DNA of 64,000 nucleotides from Heteroscillospira sp050943935. Lineage in GTDB: Bacteria > Bacillota > Clostridia > Oscillospirales > Oscillospiraceae. The position numbers were made by a program, and so were the translations under genes. Numbering within the stretch: position 1 is the first letter of the stretch; every line of letters begins with the position of its first letter. The notes under the pieces were generated by a model. That model worked only from the letters and a program-made list of their open reading frames with translations. It made no database searches and was not told the DNA's origin. Shown one piece after another: positions 7,934 through 16,172 of this stretch. Location: positions 1-64,000 of the forward strand of contig JBMNQC010000010.1 of NCBI GenBank assembly GCA_050943935.1, given 5' to 3'.

Positions 7934-8353
7934 CTAATTTTTATGTTCATAGTACATGAAAGTAAAGATTTCTGTGAACATTGAAATCGAAAAAGCAAAT
8001 GCGATTCCTACTCCCATTGAAATAAACCCATCATAGCCGGAGATTTTCCCCATGACCAACAAAGCAAGCATTAACAAAAAAGAAATTGTTTGCGTAAATC
8101 TAAATGCCTTACTTTTGGATTTTAATTCAATCAGTTGATTGCGCTCGTCCATTTTATCTAATTTATCTTCTCTGGTGCATTTGAGGGACAAGCTGCGAAT
8201 AATCAATCCGCCCCCCAGAAAATAAAGAGCAATGGACAAAATAGCACCTTTTATCTCAAAAGTGTGATTTATCAGGTCCATTATTAAATTCAAAGTGCCT
8301 AATGCAACCATAAAGACACCCTCAGCAAAAGACCTTTTGTTATAGATTTTCAT
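7934..8353 (-). CDS. Four-helix membrane protein, function unknown
   Basis: 139 aa. Hydrophobic segments lie at about 12-28, 36-55, 87-103 and 108-128, with a charged cytoplasmic loop EDKLDKMDERNQLIELKSKSKAF between the second and third, starting with the DERNQ motif common in small integral proteins next to Xre-type regulators. It overlaps the HTH gene by 14 bases, so translation is probably coupled. The cassette of HTH regulator followed by one or two such proteins is frequent in Firmicutes, but its job is not established. Confidence 0.7.
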   Translation of the reverse strand: MKIYNKRSFAEGVFMVALGTLNLIMDLINHTFEIKGAILSIALYFLGGGLIIRSLSLKCTREDKLDKMDERNQLIELKSKSKAFRFTQTISFLLMLALLVMGKISGYDGFISMGVGIAFAFSISMFTEIFTFMYYEHKN

Positions 8354-8570
8354 ATTCTTTGTCCTCCAGTTCTTTGTTTTCTTTCAAGCAGCACAATACT
8401 TCGACACTTACTCCGAAAACCTCTGCCATACGATATGCAAGCATAAGCGACGGGCTATATTGTTCCTTTTCGATTGAGATAATCGTGCGTGACGAAACGT
8501 GAACCAAATCGGCTAATTGCTGCTGGGTCATTTTTAATTGTGTGCGCAATTCCTTTACTTTGGTTTTCAT
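8340..8570 (-). CDS. Xre/Cro-type HTH transcriptional regulator
   Basis: 76 aa. The whole protein is one HTH_3 domain: LRTQLKMTQQQLADLVHVSS (about 9-28) gives helices 1-3, then RTIISIEKEQYSPSL for the recognition helix and turn, ending at VFGVSVEVLCCL. There is no effector domain. It leads a three-gene unit with two membrane proteins and starts 8 bases after GGAGGAAT. Its promoter is consensus-like and carries three copies of GAAG-N4-CTTC, so it most likely represses its own transcription. Confidence 0.9.
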   Translation of the reverse strand: MKTKVKELRTQLKMTQQQLADLVHVSSRTIISIEKEQYSPSLMLAYRMAEVFGVSVEVLCCLKENKELEDKEYENL

Positions 8571-8595
8571 ATCACATCATTCCTCCTTCGCATAT

Positions 8596-8675
8596 GAAGC
8601 TAGCTTCTTGTGAAGTTAACTTCATATTACTGCGGGCGTACTGAAATGTCAAGTAAAATATGAAGTTTGCTTCAT
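8596..8675 (-). promoter_or_regulatory. Triple palindromic operator GAAG-N4-CTTC
   Basis: GAAGCTAGCTTC (8596-8607), GAAGTTAACTTC (8612-8623) and GAAGTTTGCTTC (8662-8673). The first two centres are 16 bases apart and follow the -10 element; the third lies just upstream of the -35. This placement would block the promoter when bound. The adjacent HTH protein is the probable ligand. Confidence 0.7.
8624..8652 (-). promoter_or_regulatory. Promoter of the HTH-membrane protein operon
   Basis: On the minus strand TTGACA (8647-8652), a 17-base spacer and TAATAT (8624-8629), a near-consensus sigma-A promoter about 54 bases before the HTH start. Confidence 0.8.
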
Positions 8676-8709
8676 GCTAATTCCCTTTATCTGTAAAATA
8701 TATGATAAA

Positions 8710-8747
8710 TAAAGACGGGAGCATCATTTCAGATACTCCCGCCTTGT
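8710..8747 (-). terminator. Terminator at the end of the nitrogen/nucleotide operon
   Basis: CGGGAGCATC (8716-8725) pairs with GATACTCCCG (8732-8741) around a 6-base loop, with one mismatch. On the minus strand it is followed by TCTTTATTTAT and lies 31 bases after the carB stop. The plus direction also has a T-rich tail, so it may work both ways. Confidence 0.75.
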
Positions 8748-8772
8748 TTTATGTTTTGCGATATTTGCCGCG

Positions 8773-11700
8773 TCAACTGTCGATAGTGGAAATGCCTATT
8801 GTCATCTCCTCCAGCACATCCAGCAGTACACGAACCGTATCCAGTGAGGTGAACATGGTGATGTTGTTCTCGTTGGCGCAGCGTCTTATGGCCACGCCGT
8901 CCTCATAATGAATGCCGGAGAGGATCGCGCGTGTGTTTATGATGTAGCTCACATAGCCCGCGCGGATGGACTCCAGTATCTCCGTGCTGCCCTCGCTGAG
9001 CTTGCGGCGCACACGGGTGCGTATGCCGTGCTCTCGCAGATAATCCGCCGTGCCGATAGTTGCCTCAATATTGAAGCCCATATCGTAAAAGCGGCGCACA
9101 AGGGGCAGAGCCTCGTCCTTATCCTCGTCCGCCAGAGTCACAAGCACAGTACCGTAGTTCTGCAGCCGGACGCCTGAGGCTATAAGCGCCTTATACATGG
9201 CCCGGTGCAGCTTGTCGTCATACCCTATGGCCTCGCCGGTGGATTTCATCTCCGGAGAGAGATACGAATCCATACCGCGCAGCTTGGAGAATGAAAAGGC
9301 AGGCGCCTTGACATACCAGCGCTTCCGCTCCGGAGGATAAAGGCAGGTGATGCCCTGCTCTCGGAGACTCTTGCCCAATATGACCAGCGTGGCGATGTCG
9401 GCAAGCGAAAAGCCCGTTGACTTGGAGAGGAAGGGGACTGTTCTGGAGGAACGGGGGTTGACCTCTATGATATATACGTCATCGTGCTCATCGACTATGA
9501 ACTGGATGTTGTACAGTCCGATTATGCCTATACCCAGACCCAGCCGTCTGGTGTAGTCAAGAATAGTCTGCCGCACTTTTTCGGATATGCTGAAGGGGGG
9601 ATATACGCTGATGGAGTCGCCGGAGTGTATGCCGGTGCGCTCGACCAGCTCCATGATTCCGGGTACGAATACATCGGTTCCGTCGCAGATGGCGTCTACC
9701 TCCACCTCCTTGCCGCAGATATATTTGTCTACCAGGACAGGCTTATCAACGTCTATCTCCACGGCAGTTTTAAGATACTGACGCAGCTGCTCTTCCTTGG
9801 CCACTATCTGCATAGCCCTGCCGCCCAGCACAAAGCTGGGGCGCACAAGAACGGGATAGCCTATTTCCCGGGCGGCACGCACGCCGTCGTCTATATTGGT
9901 CACGGCCCGTCCGGTGGGCTGGGGGATACCCAGCTCCTTGAGCAGATGCTCAAAGGCGTCGCGGTTTTCGGCCTTTTCTATGGCGTCGCAGTCTGTGCCT
10001 ATGATTTTAACTCCACGGTCGCGCAGAGGCTGAGCCAGATTTACAGCCGTCTGGCCGCCCAGGGAGGCGATAACACCCATGGGCTGTTCCAGCGTGAGGA
10101 TATTCATTACGTCCTCCACGCACAGCGGCTCGAAATAGAGCTTGTCGGAACAGGTGTAGTCCGTGGAGACGGTCTCGGGATTGTTGTTGATGATAATAGC
10201 CTCATATCCGGCCGACCGGATGGTCTGCACGGCGTGCACGGTGGAATAGTCGAACTCCACACCCTGGCCGATGCGTATGGGACCGGAGCCGAGCACCACT
10301 ATCTTTTCCTTGTCGGATACCACGGATTCGTTCTCATCCTCATAGGTGGAGTAAAAATAGGGGACATAGCTCTCGAATTCCGAGGCGCAGGTGTCTATCA
10401 TTTTATAGACCGGCTGTATGCCGTTTTTCTGCCGCAGCCCGTATATCTCAAGCTCAGTCATACCCCAGATGTCGGCGGCGGCACGGTCGGAAAAGCCCTT
10501 GCTCTTTGCATGTCGCAGGGCACTCAGGTCGCCGGGAGAAGCCTTCAGCGCGCGCTCCTCAAGAATGATGCCGCGCAGCTTTCTCAGGAAAAACAGGTCT
10601 ATGCGCGTGGCGGCTGCGATGTCCTCAACGGGAGTATCCATCCGCAGCAGCTGCGCAATGGCGTAGATTCTGTCATCCGTGCCAACGGTGATGTAATCCA
10701 TAAGCTCACCGCGGCTCATGCTGTCAAATTTGGGCATGTGAAGATGATATATGCCTATCTCCAGCGAACGTATGCCTTTCAGCAGGCTTTCTTCAAAGCA
10801 GCGTCCCACGCTCATAACCTCGCCGGTGGCCTTCATTTGAGTGCCGAGGGAATTGTTGGCGTCGGTGAATTTATCAAAGGGAAAGCGGGGCATTTTGGTC
10901 ACCACATAGTCCAGAGCCGGCTCAAAGGAGGCGGGAGTGTTGGCAAGCTGTATCTCGTCCAGCGTCATGCCTACGCTTATTTTGGCCGATACGCGGGCAA
11001 TGGGATAGCCGCTGGCCTTGGAGGCCAGAGCGGAGGAGCGGGAGACTCGCGGATTCACCTCAATGAGGTAGTATTGGAAAGAATCGGGGTCAAGTGCAAA
11101 CTGAACATTGCAGCCGCCCTCTATCTCCAGCGCGCGGATGATTTTCAGGGCGCTGTCGCGCAGCATCTGATATTCCTTGTTCGTAAGAGTCTGAGAAGGA
11201 CACACAACAATGGAGTCGCCGGTGTGTATGCCGACCGGGTCGAGGTTTTCCATATTGCAGATGGTGAGGGCAGTATCGTTGCGGTCGCGTATTACCTCGT
11301 ATTCTATCTCTTTGAAGCCCTTTATGCTTTTTTCTATAAGCACCTGATGAACAGGGGAGAGGGCAAGACCGTTTTTCAGAAGCTCCAGCAATTCCGGTTC
11401 GCTGTCCGCGAAACCGCCGCCGGTGCCGCCCAGAGTGAAAGCGGGGCGAAGCACCACGGGATAGCCTATTTCCCGGGCGGCGGAAACGCCTTCGTCCATG
11501 GAGTTGGCTATGCTGGAGGGCAGCACCGGCTCGCCGAGAGACTGGCACAGCTCCTTGAACAGCTCTCTGTCCTCAGCCTGCCGGATGCTGTCGCTGCGGG
11601 TGCCAAGAAGCTCAACCTGGCACTCACGCAGCACGCCCTTCTGCTCAAGCTGCATGGCCAGGTTCAGTCCGGTCTGGCCGCCTATGCCCGGAACGATGGC

Positions 11701-11952
11701 GTCGGGCCGCTCGTGACGTATAACCTTCGCCAGATATTCCAGGGTCAGCGGCTCCATATATACCTTGTCGGCCATGGAAGTGTCCGTCATTATGGTGGCG
11801 GGGTTGGAGTTGCAGAGTATGACCTCATAGCCCTCTTCCTTAAGGGCAAGGCAGGCCTGAGTGCCCGCGTAGTCGAATTCCGCCGCCTGCCCAATGACGA
11901 TGGGGCCGGAGCCGATTACCAGAATTTTTTTAAGGTCAGTTCTTTTTGGCAT
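8773..11952 (-). CDS. carB: Carbamoyl-phosphate synthase large subunit
   Basis: 1059 aa, full length. It joins bicarbonate, ATP and ammonia delivered by CarA into carbamoyl phosphate for pyrimidines and arginine. The two ATP-grasp halves are clear: KILVIGSGPIVIGQAAEFDY opens the first, with RPAFTLGGTGGG and EVNPRVSRSSALASKASGYP; KIVVLGSGPIRIGQGVEFDY (about 555) opens the second, with RPSFVLGGRAM and EVNPRSSRTVPFLSK. A C-terminal MGS-like allosteric domain (about 935-1059) is present. It overlaps carA by 17 bases and is the last gene of the eleven-gene operon, followed by a terminator. Confidence 0.98.
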   Translation of the reverse strand: MPKRTDLKKILVIGSGPIVIGQAAEFDYAGTQACLALKEEGYEVILCNSNPATIMTDTSMADKVYMEPLTLEYLAKVIRHERPDAIVPGIGGQTGLNLAMQLEQKGVLRECQVELLGTRSDSIRQAEDRELFKELCQSLGEPVLPSSIANSMDEGVSAAREIGYPVVLRPAFTLGGTGGGFADSEPELLELLKNGLALSPVHQVLIEKSIKGFKEIEYEVIRDRNDTALTICNMENLDPVGIHTGDSIVVCPSQTLTNKEYQMLRDSALKIIRALEIEGGCNVQFALDPDSFQYYLIEVNPRVSRSSALASKASGYPIARVSAKISVGMTLDEIQLANTPASFEPALDYVVTKMPRFPFDKFTDANNSLGTQMKATGEVMSVGRCFEESLLKGIRSLEIGIYHLHMPKFDSMSRGELMDYITVGTDDRIYAIAQLLRMDTPVEDIAAATRIDLFFLRKLRGIILEERALKASPGDLSALRHAKSKGFSDRAAADIWGMTELEIYGLRQKNGIQPVYKMIDTCASEFESYVPYFYSTYEDENESVVSDKEKIVVLGSGPIRIGQGVEFDYSTVHAVQTIRSAGYEAIIINNNPETVSTDYTCSDKLYFEPLCVEDVMNILTLEQPMGVIASLGGQTAVNLAQPLRDRGVKIIGTDCDAIEKAENRDAFEHLLKELGIPQPTGRAVTNIDDGVRAAREIGYPVLVRPSFVLGGRAMQIVAKEEQLRQYLKTAVEIDVDKPVLVDKYICGKEVEVDAICDGTDVFVPGIMELVERTGIHSGDSISVYPPFSISEKVRQTILDYTRRLGLGIGIIGLYNIQFIVDEHDDVYIIEVNPRSSRTVPFLSKSTGFSLADIATLVILGKSLREQGITCLYPPERKRWYVKAPAFSFSKLRGMDSYLSPEMKSTGEAIGYDDKLHRAMYKALIASGVRLQNYGTVLVTLADEDKDEALPLVRRFYDMGFNIEATIGTADYLREHGIRTRVRRKLSEGSTEILESIRAGYVSYIINTRAILSGIHYEDGVAIRRCANENNITMFTSLDTVRVLLDVLEEMTIGISTIDS

Positions 11953-13033
11953 CTTTGCTCTCCTCCATCAAGTCGATAAACTTACTGAATAAGTAGGCGC
12001 TGTCCTGGGGGCCGGGGGCGCTCTCGGGATGATACTGCACGCTGAACACGCGGTCGGCCGGACAGGCAACGCCCTCCACCGTGCCGTCCAGCAGATTGCG
12101 GTGGGTCACGGCAAGAGGCGTGGCGGAAAGGCTGGCCTCATCCACGGCGTAGGAGTGGTTCTGAGAGGTTATCTCTATTCTGCCGGTGGCAAGATTGCGC
12201 ACAGGGTGGTTGCCACCGCGGTGGCCGAACTTCAGCTTGTAGGTTTTGGCGCCGTAGGCCAGGCAAAGCAGCTGATGTCCAAGACATATGCCGAATATGG
12301 GCAGGCTTCCCCTCAGATCGCGGATGGTATCGATGACCGGAGCAAGGTCCTCCGGGTCTCCGGGGCCGTTTGAGAGAAAAAGACCGTCAGGGCGCAGGGC
12401 GCGTATCTCCTCAGCCGTGGTGTTCCATGGAAGTATACTTACGCTGCAGCCCAGAGCGTTCAGACTGCGCACTATGTTTTCCTTCATGCCGCAGTCTATG
12501 GCCGCGATGTGAAAGCGGCTGTTCAGCACAAAGGCGTCGCGCCGGGCCTTAACGCTCACCCGTGAAACGCTGTCACGGGGCAGCTCCGCCGAGCGAAGCC
12601 GGGCAAGACAGTCGGCGCTGCTCTCGGAGGCGTCCGCAATAAGAGCCTTGCAGCTGCCGCGGCTGCGTATGATGCGGCCCAGCTTTCTTGTGTCTATACC
12701 CTGTATACCGGGAATACCGAAGTCCTCCATGACCTGAGAGAGAGTTTTTGCGCTTCGGAAATTGGATGGCTCATCGTTGTATTCATGCACGATAAGGCCG
12801 CCGATGGTGGGCCTTTTCGTCTCGTAGTCGTCCTCGGCCATACCGTAGTTTCCTATCAGCGGATATGTCATTACAACGGTCTGACCGGTGTAGGACGGGT
12901 CGGATATTATTTCCTGATATCCCACCATGGAGGTGTTGAACACAAGCTCCGTTACCGGGCTTGCGTCCGCTCCGAAGCGGCGTCCGGTAAATTCGCTGCC
13001 GTCCTCCAGAACCAGCTTTGCATACATGCTCAT
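11936..13033 (-). CDS. carA: Carbamoyl-phosphate synthase small subunit (glutaminase)
   Basis: 365 aa. A class I glutamine amidotransferase that hydrolyses glutamine and channels ammonia to CarB. The N-terminal domain carries MVGYQEIISDPSYTGQ and the tail domain has the nucleophile in FGICLGHQLLCLAYGA and the His/Glu of the triad in VQYHPESAPGP; NGPGDP supplies the oxyanion region. Its ATG overlaps the pyrG stop as ATGA and its 3' end overlaps carB, so it is tightly coupled on both sides. Confidence 0.98.
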   Translation of the reverse strand: MSMYAKLVLEDGSEFTGRRFGADASPVTELVFNTSMVGYQEIISDPSYTGQTVVMTYPLIGNYGMAEDDYETKRPTIGGLIVHEYNDEPSNFRSAKTLSQVMEDFGIPGIQGIDTRKLGRIIRSRGSCKALIADASESSADCLARLRSAELPRDSVSRVSVKARRDAFVLNSRFHIAAIDCGMKENIVRSLNALGCSVSILPWNTTAEEIRALRPDGLFLSNGPGDPEDLAPVIDTIRDLRGSLPIFGICLGHQLLCLAYGAKTYKLKFGHRGGNHPVRNLATGRIEITSQNHSYAVDEASLSATPLAVTHRNLLDGTVEGVACPADRVFSVQYHPESAPGPQDSAYLFSKFIDLMEESKDAKKN

Positions 13034-14637
13034 CTGCTCTCCCTCCTGTCAAGGGCCGCCGCCACAAAGCCCCGGAACAGAGGATGGGGCCTGTTGGGAC
13101 GGCTCTTGAATTCCGGATGGAACTGAACTCCTATATGGAACGGGCGTTCGGAAAGCTCCACGGTCTCCACCAGCCTGCCGTCGGGAGAAGTGCCTCCTAT
13201 GGTAAGACCGGCCTCCTGCATGGCCTGACGGTAGTCGTTGTTGAACTCATAGCGGTGGCGGTGACGCTCGGAGGTCTCCGATACGCCGTATAAGCGCTCC
13301 ATGGCGGTGCCGTGGGCAATGACGCAGGGGCAGCTTCCAAGCCGCAGCGTACCGCCCTTGTCTATATCATCACTCTGACCTGGCATGAAATCGATTACCT
13401 TGTGCCGGCAGAATGGGTCGAATTCTCCGGAGTTGGCGTCGGACAGTCCGAGTACGTTTCTTGCGTACTCAATAACGGCTATCTGCATACCGAGGCAGAT
13501 TCCAAAATACGGGATGCCGTTTTCACGGGCGTATTCCGCCGCCAATATCATGCCCTCTATGCCGCGGTCGCCGAAGCCGCCGGGCACAAGTATTCCGTCC
13601 ATGCCGGACAGGCGCTCACGGCAGCTCTCGGCGGTAATGCTCTCAGCGTCCAGCCATTGAATGTCAATATGGGAGTCAAGGCTGTAGCCGGCATGGCGCA
13701 GGGCCTCCGCCACGGAGAGATAGGCGTCGTGGAGCTGAATGTATTTGCCCACCAGACCTATGGTGACGGTCTTTTTGCGCGCTTTTATGCGCTCCACAAG
13801 CTGTGTCCATTCAGCCAGGTCTGGCGCCGGAGCCTCCAGACCAAGCTCACGGCACACAACAGCGGAGAAGTTGGCCTTCTCAAGCATCAGGGGAGCTTCA
13901 TACAGGTTGGGGAGCGTGATGTTTTCTATAACGCAGTCGGGCTTTACATTGCAGAACATAGAAATCTTCTGGAAGATGGATGCTTCAAGTGGCTCGTCGC
14001 ACCGCAGCACTATAATGTCGGGGCTTATTCCCATGCCCTGCAGCTCCTTTACAGAGTGCTGGGTGGGCTTGGATTTGTGCTCATCAGAGCCGCGCAGGAA
14101 GGGTACAAGGGTGACGTGTATAAACAGGCTGTTCTCGCGCCCTACCTCCAGAGAGATCTGGCGTACCGCCTCAAGAAAGGGCTGGGACTCTATATCGCCT
14201 ATGGTACCGCCAATTTCCGTTATCACCACATCTGCGTCGGTCTGTCTGCCGACACGGTAGACAAATTCCTTGATCTCGTTGGTGATGTGGGGTATTACCT
14301 GAACGGTGGAGCCCAGATATTCGCCGCGGCGCTCCTTGTTCAGCACGTTCCAGTAGACCTTTCCGGTAGTGAGATTCGAATATTTGTTCAGGTTTTCGTC
14401 TATAAAGCGCTCATAATGTCCCAAATCCAGGTCGGTCTCGGCGCCGTCTTCCGTGACGTATACCTCGCCGTGCTGAAAGGGGCTCATGGTGCCCGGGTCA
14501 ACATTTATATATGGGTCCAGCTTCTGGGCAGCCACTTTCAGCCCGCGGGCCTTCAGCAGCCGGCCCAGAGAGGCGGCTGTAATGCCCTTGCCCAGACCGG
14601 AAACCACGCCTCCGGTAACAAAAATGTATTTGGTCAT
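13030..14637 (-). CDS. pyrG: CTP synthase
   Basis: 535 aa from 14637; a frame back to 14658 is open, but the GGAGTGATAAGG site fits the later ATG and the protein then opens MTKYIFVTGGVVSGLGKG as the family does. The amidoligase domain (1-265) includes the ATP site and YGEYLGSTVQ-like segment near 110; the class I glutaminase (about 285-535) has FGICLGMQIAVIEYARN with the Cys and VQFHPEFKSRPNRPHPLF with His/Glu. It makes CTP from UTP and glutamine. The gap to guaA is 7 bases and the overlap with carA 4, placing it in the amide-transfer operon. Confidence 0.98.
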   Translation of the reverse strand: MTKYIFVTGGVVSGLGKGITAASLGRLLKARGLKVAAQKLDPYINVDPGTMSPFQHGEVYVTEDGAETDLDLGHYERFIDENLNKYSNLTTGKVYWNVLNKERRGEYLGSTVQVIPHITNEIKEFVYRVGRQTDADVVITEIGGTIGDIESQPFLEAVRQISLEVGRENSLFIHVTLVPFLRGSDEHKSKPTQHSVKELQGMGISPDIIVLRCDEPLEASIFQKISMFCNVKPDCVIENITLPNLYEAPLMLEKANFSAVVCRELGLEAPAPDLAEWTQLVERIKARKKTVTIGLVGKYIQLHDAYLSVAEALRHAGYSLDSHIDIQWLDAESITAESCRERLSGMDGILVPGGFGDRGIEGMILAAEYARENGIPYFGICLGMQIAVIEYARNVLGLSDANSGEFDPFCRHKVIDFMPGQSDDIDKGGTLRLGSCPCVIAHGTAMERLYGVSETSERHRHRYEFNNDYRQAMQEAGLTIGGTSPDGRLVETVELSERPFHIGVQFHPEFKSRPNRPHPLFRGFVAAALDRRESR

Positions 14638-14644
14638 TGCCTTA

Positions 14645-16171
14645 TCACTCCCATTCAACTGTTGCGGGGGGCTTGGAGGTAATATCGTATACCACTCTCG
14701 TTATACCCGCGACCTCGTTTGTGATGCGGCTGCTGGCACGCTCCAGCAGCTCGTAGGGAAGCCGCGCCCAGTCCGCCGTCATAAAATCGTCGGTGGTCAC
14801 GGCGCGCAGCACCAGAGTGCAGCCGTAGGTCCGGGCATCGCCCATAACGCCGACGCTGCGGCTGTCCGTGAGCACGGCGAAATACTGGTTCACTTCCTGC
14901 TCCAGTCCGGCAATGGCCATTTCCTCGCGGAAAATGGCGTCCGCCTCGCGCAGAGTGTCCAGCTTTTCGCGTGTAAGCTCACCCAGCACGCGGATGGCGA
15001 GACCGGGACCGGGAAACGGCTGGCGCCACACCAGCTCCCGGGGAATGCCAAGCTCCAGGCCGGCGGCGCGCACCTCGTCCTTGAAAAGGCTGCGCAGAGG
15101 TTCCACTATCTCGTCAAAGTCCACCACATCCGGAAGCCCGCCCACATTGTGGTGGCTTTTTATAACGCTGGCGTCTCCTGCGCCGGACTCGATAACGTCG
15201 GGGTAAATGGTGCCCTGCACCAGCACATCCATTTTGCCGAGTCTGCGGGATTCCTCCTCAAATACACGGATGAATTCCTCGCCTATTATCTTGCGCTTTT
15301 TTTCCGGCTCGGTCACACCGGCGAGCTTGGAGAGAAACCGCTCCTGAGCGTTCACCCGGATTATCTTCATATCAAAGGTATCCCGGAAGGTGCGCTCCAC
15401 CATGTCGCCCTCGTCCTTGCGAAGAAGGCCGTGGTCAACAAATACACAGGTCAGATTATCACCTATGGCCTTGTGGAGCAGAACGGCGGCCACGGAGGAG
15501 TCTACGCCTCCGGACAGCGCGCACAGAGCCTTTTTGCCTGCAAGCTCTCTGCGGTATTTGTCTATGGATGCCTCCACAAAGCTGTCCATGCTCCAGTCGC
15601 CCCTGCAGCCGCAAATATTGAAAAGGAAGTTCCGGAGCAGCTGGCGGCCGTACTGGGTGTGGGTCACCTCAGGATGAAACTGAACGCCGTAGAGCCGCCG
15701 GCCCTCGTCGCACATTGCGGCGCAGGGGCAGCTGTCCGTGCGCGCTATGGTGCGGAAGCCGCGGGGCAGCTCACGGACATAGTCGGTGTGGCTCATCCAG
15801 CAGGTGCTGGATGAGGGTATGCCCTCAAACAGAGGGCCGCCGTCGGCTTTCAGCTCTATTCTTCCGTATTCGCTGCTGTCTCCGGCGGAGGCGATAACGC
15901 CGCCGCCCATCCAGGCCATAAGCTGATGACCGTAGCATATGCCAAGAATAGGTACGCCCGCGTCCAGTATGGCCGGGTCGAAATGGGGAGAGGAGGCTTC
16001 GTATACGCTGTTGGGGCCGCCGGTGAATATCACGCCGGAATATTCCTTTATGTCCCCCAGACTCAGCTTGCTGCAGGGGCGCACCTCCGCGTATACATGG
16101 TGCTCGCGCACCCGTCTGGCGATGAGCTGATTGTACTGACCGCCGAAATCCAGAACAAGTATCTTTTCCAT
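14645..16171 (-). CDS. guaA: GMP synthase (glutamine-hydrolysing)
   Basis: 508 aa from the ATG at 16171, preceded by TTGAGGTG. The glutaminase half has ILGICYGHQLMAWMGGG (Cys nucleophile) and VQFHPEVTHTQYG (His/Glu); the ATP pyrophosphatase half opens at the P-loop ALSGGVDSSVAAVLL (about residue 225) and ends with the dimerization domain and ITRVVYDITSKPPATVEWE, the signature C-terminus. It converts XMP to GMP with glutamine nitrogen. The purB stop lies inside its leader, two bases upstream of the ATG, so translation is likely coupled. Confidence 0.98.
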   Translation of the reverse strand: MEKILVLDFGGQYNQLIARRVREHHVYAEVRPCSKLSLGDIKEYSGVIFTGGPNSVYEASSPHFDPAILDAGVPILGICYGHQLMAWMGGGVIASAGDSSEYGRIELKADGGPLFEGIPSSSTCWMSHTDYVRELPRGFRTIARTDSCPCAAMCDEGRRLYGVQFHPEVTHTQYGRQLLRNFLFNICGCRGDWSMDSFVEASIDKYRRELAGKKALCALSGGVDSSVAAVLLHKAIGDNLTCVFVDHGLLRKDEGDMVERTFRDTFDMKIIRVNAQERFLSKLAGVTEPEKKRKIIGEEFIRVFEEESRRLGKMDVLVQGTIYPDVIESGAGDASVIKSHHNVGGLPDVVDFDEIVEPLRSLFKDEVRAAGLELGIPRELVWRQPFPGPGLAIRVLGELTREKLDTLREADAIFREEMAIAGLEQEVNQYFAVLTDSRSVGVMGDARTYGCTLVLRAVTTDDFMTADWARLPYELLERASSRITNEVAGITRVVYDITSKPPATVEWE

Positions 16172-16172
16172 A

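Noticed and set aside
9484..11979. Plus-strand open frame of 831 codons opposite carB
   Set aside because: It is the antisense of a certain gene in GC-rich codons. It has no binding site and His/Gly/Tyr-rich composition typical of such shadows. Similar frames opposite pyrG, guaA, amt and the NSS gene were left out for the same reason.
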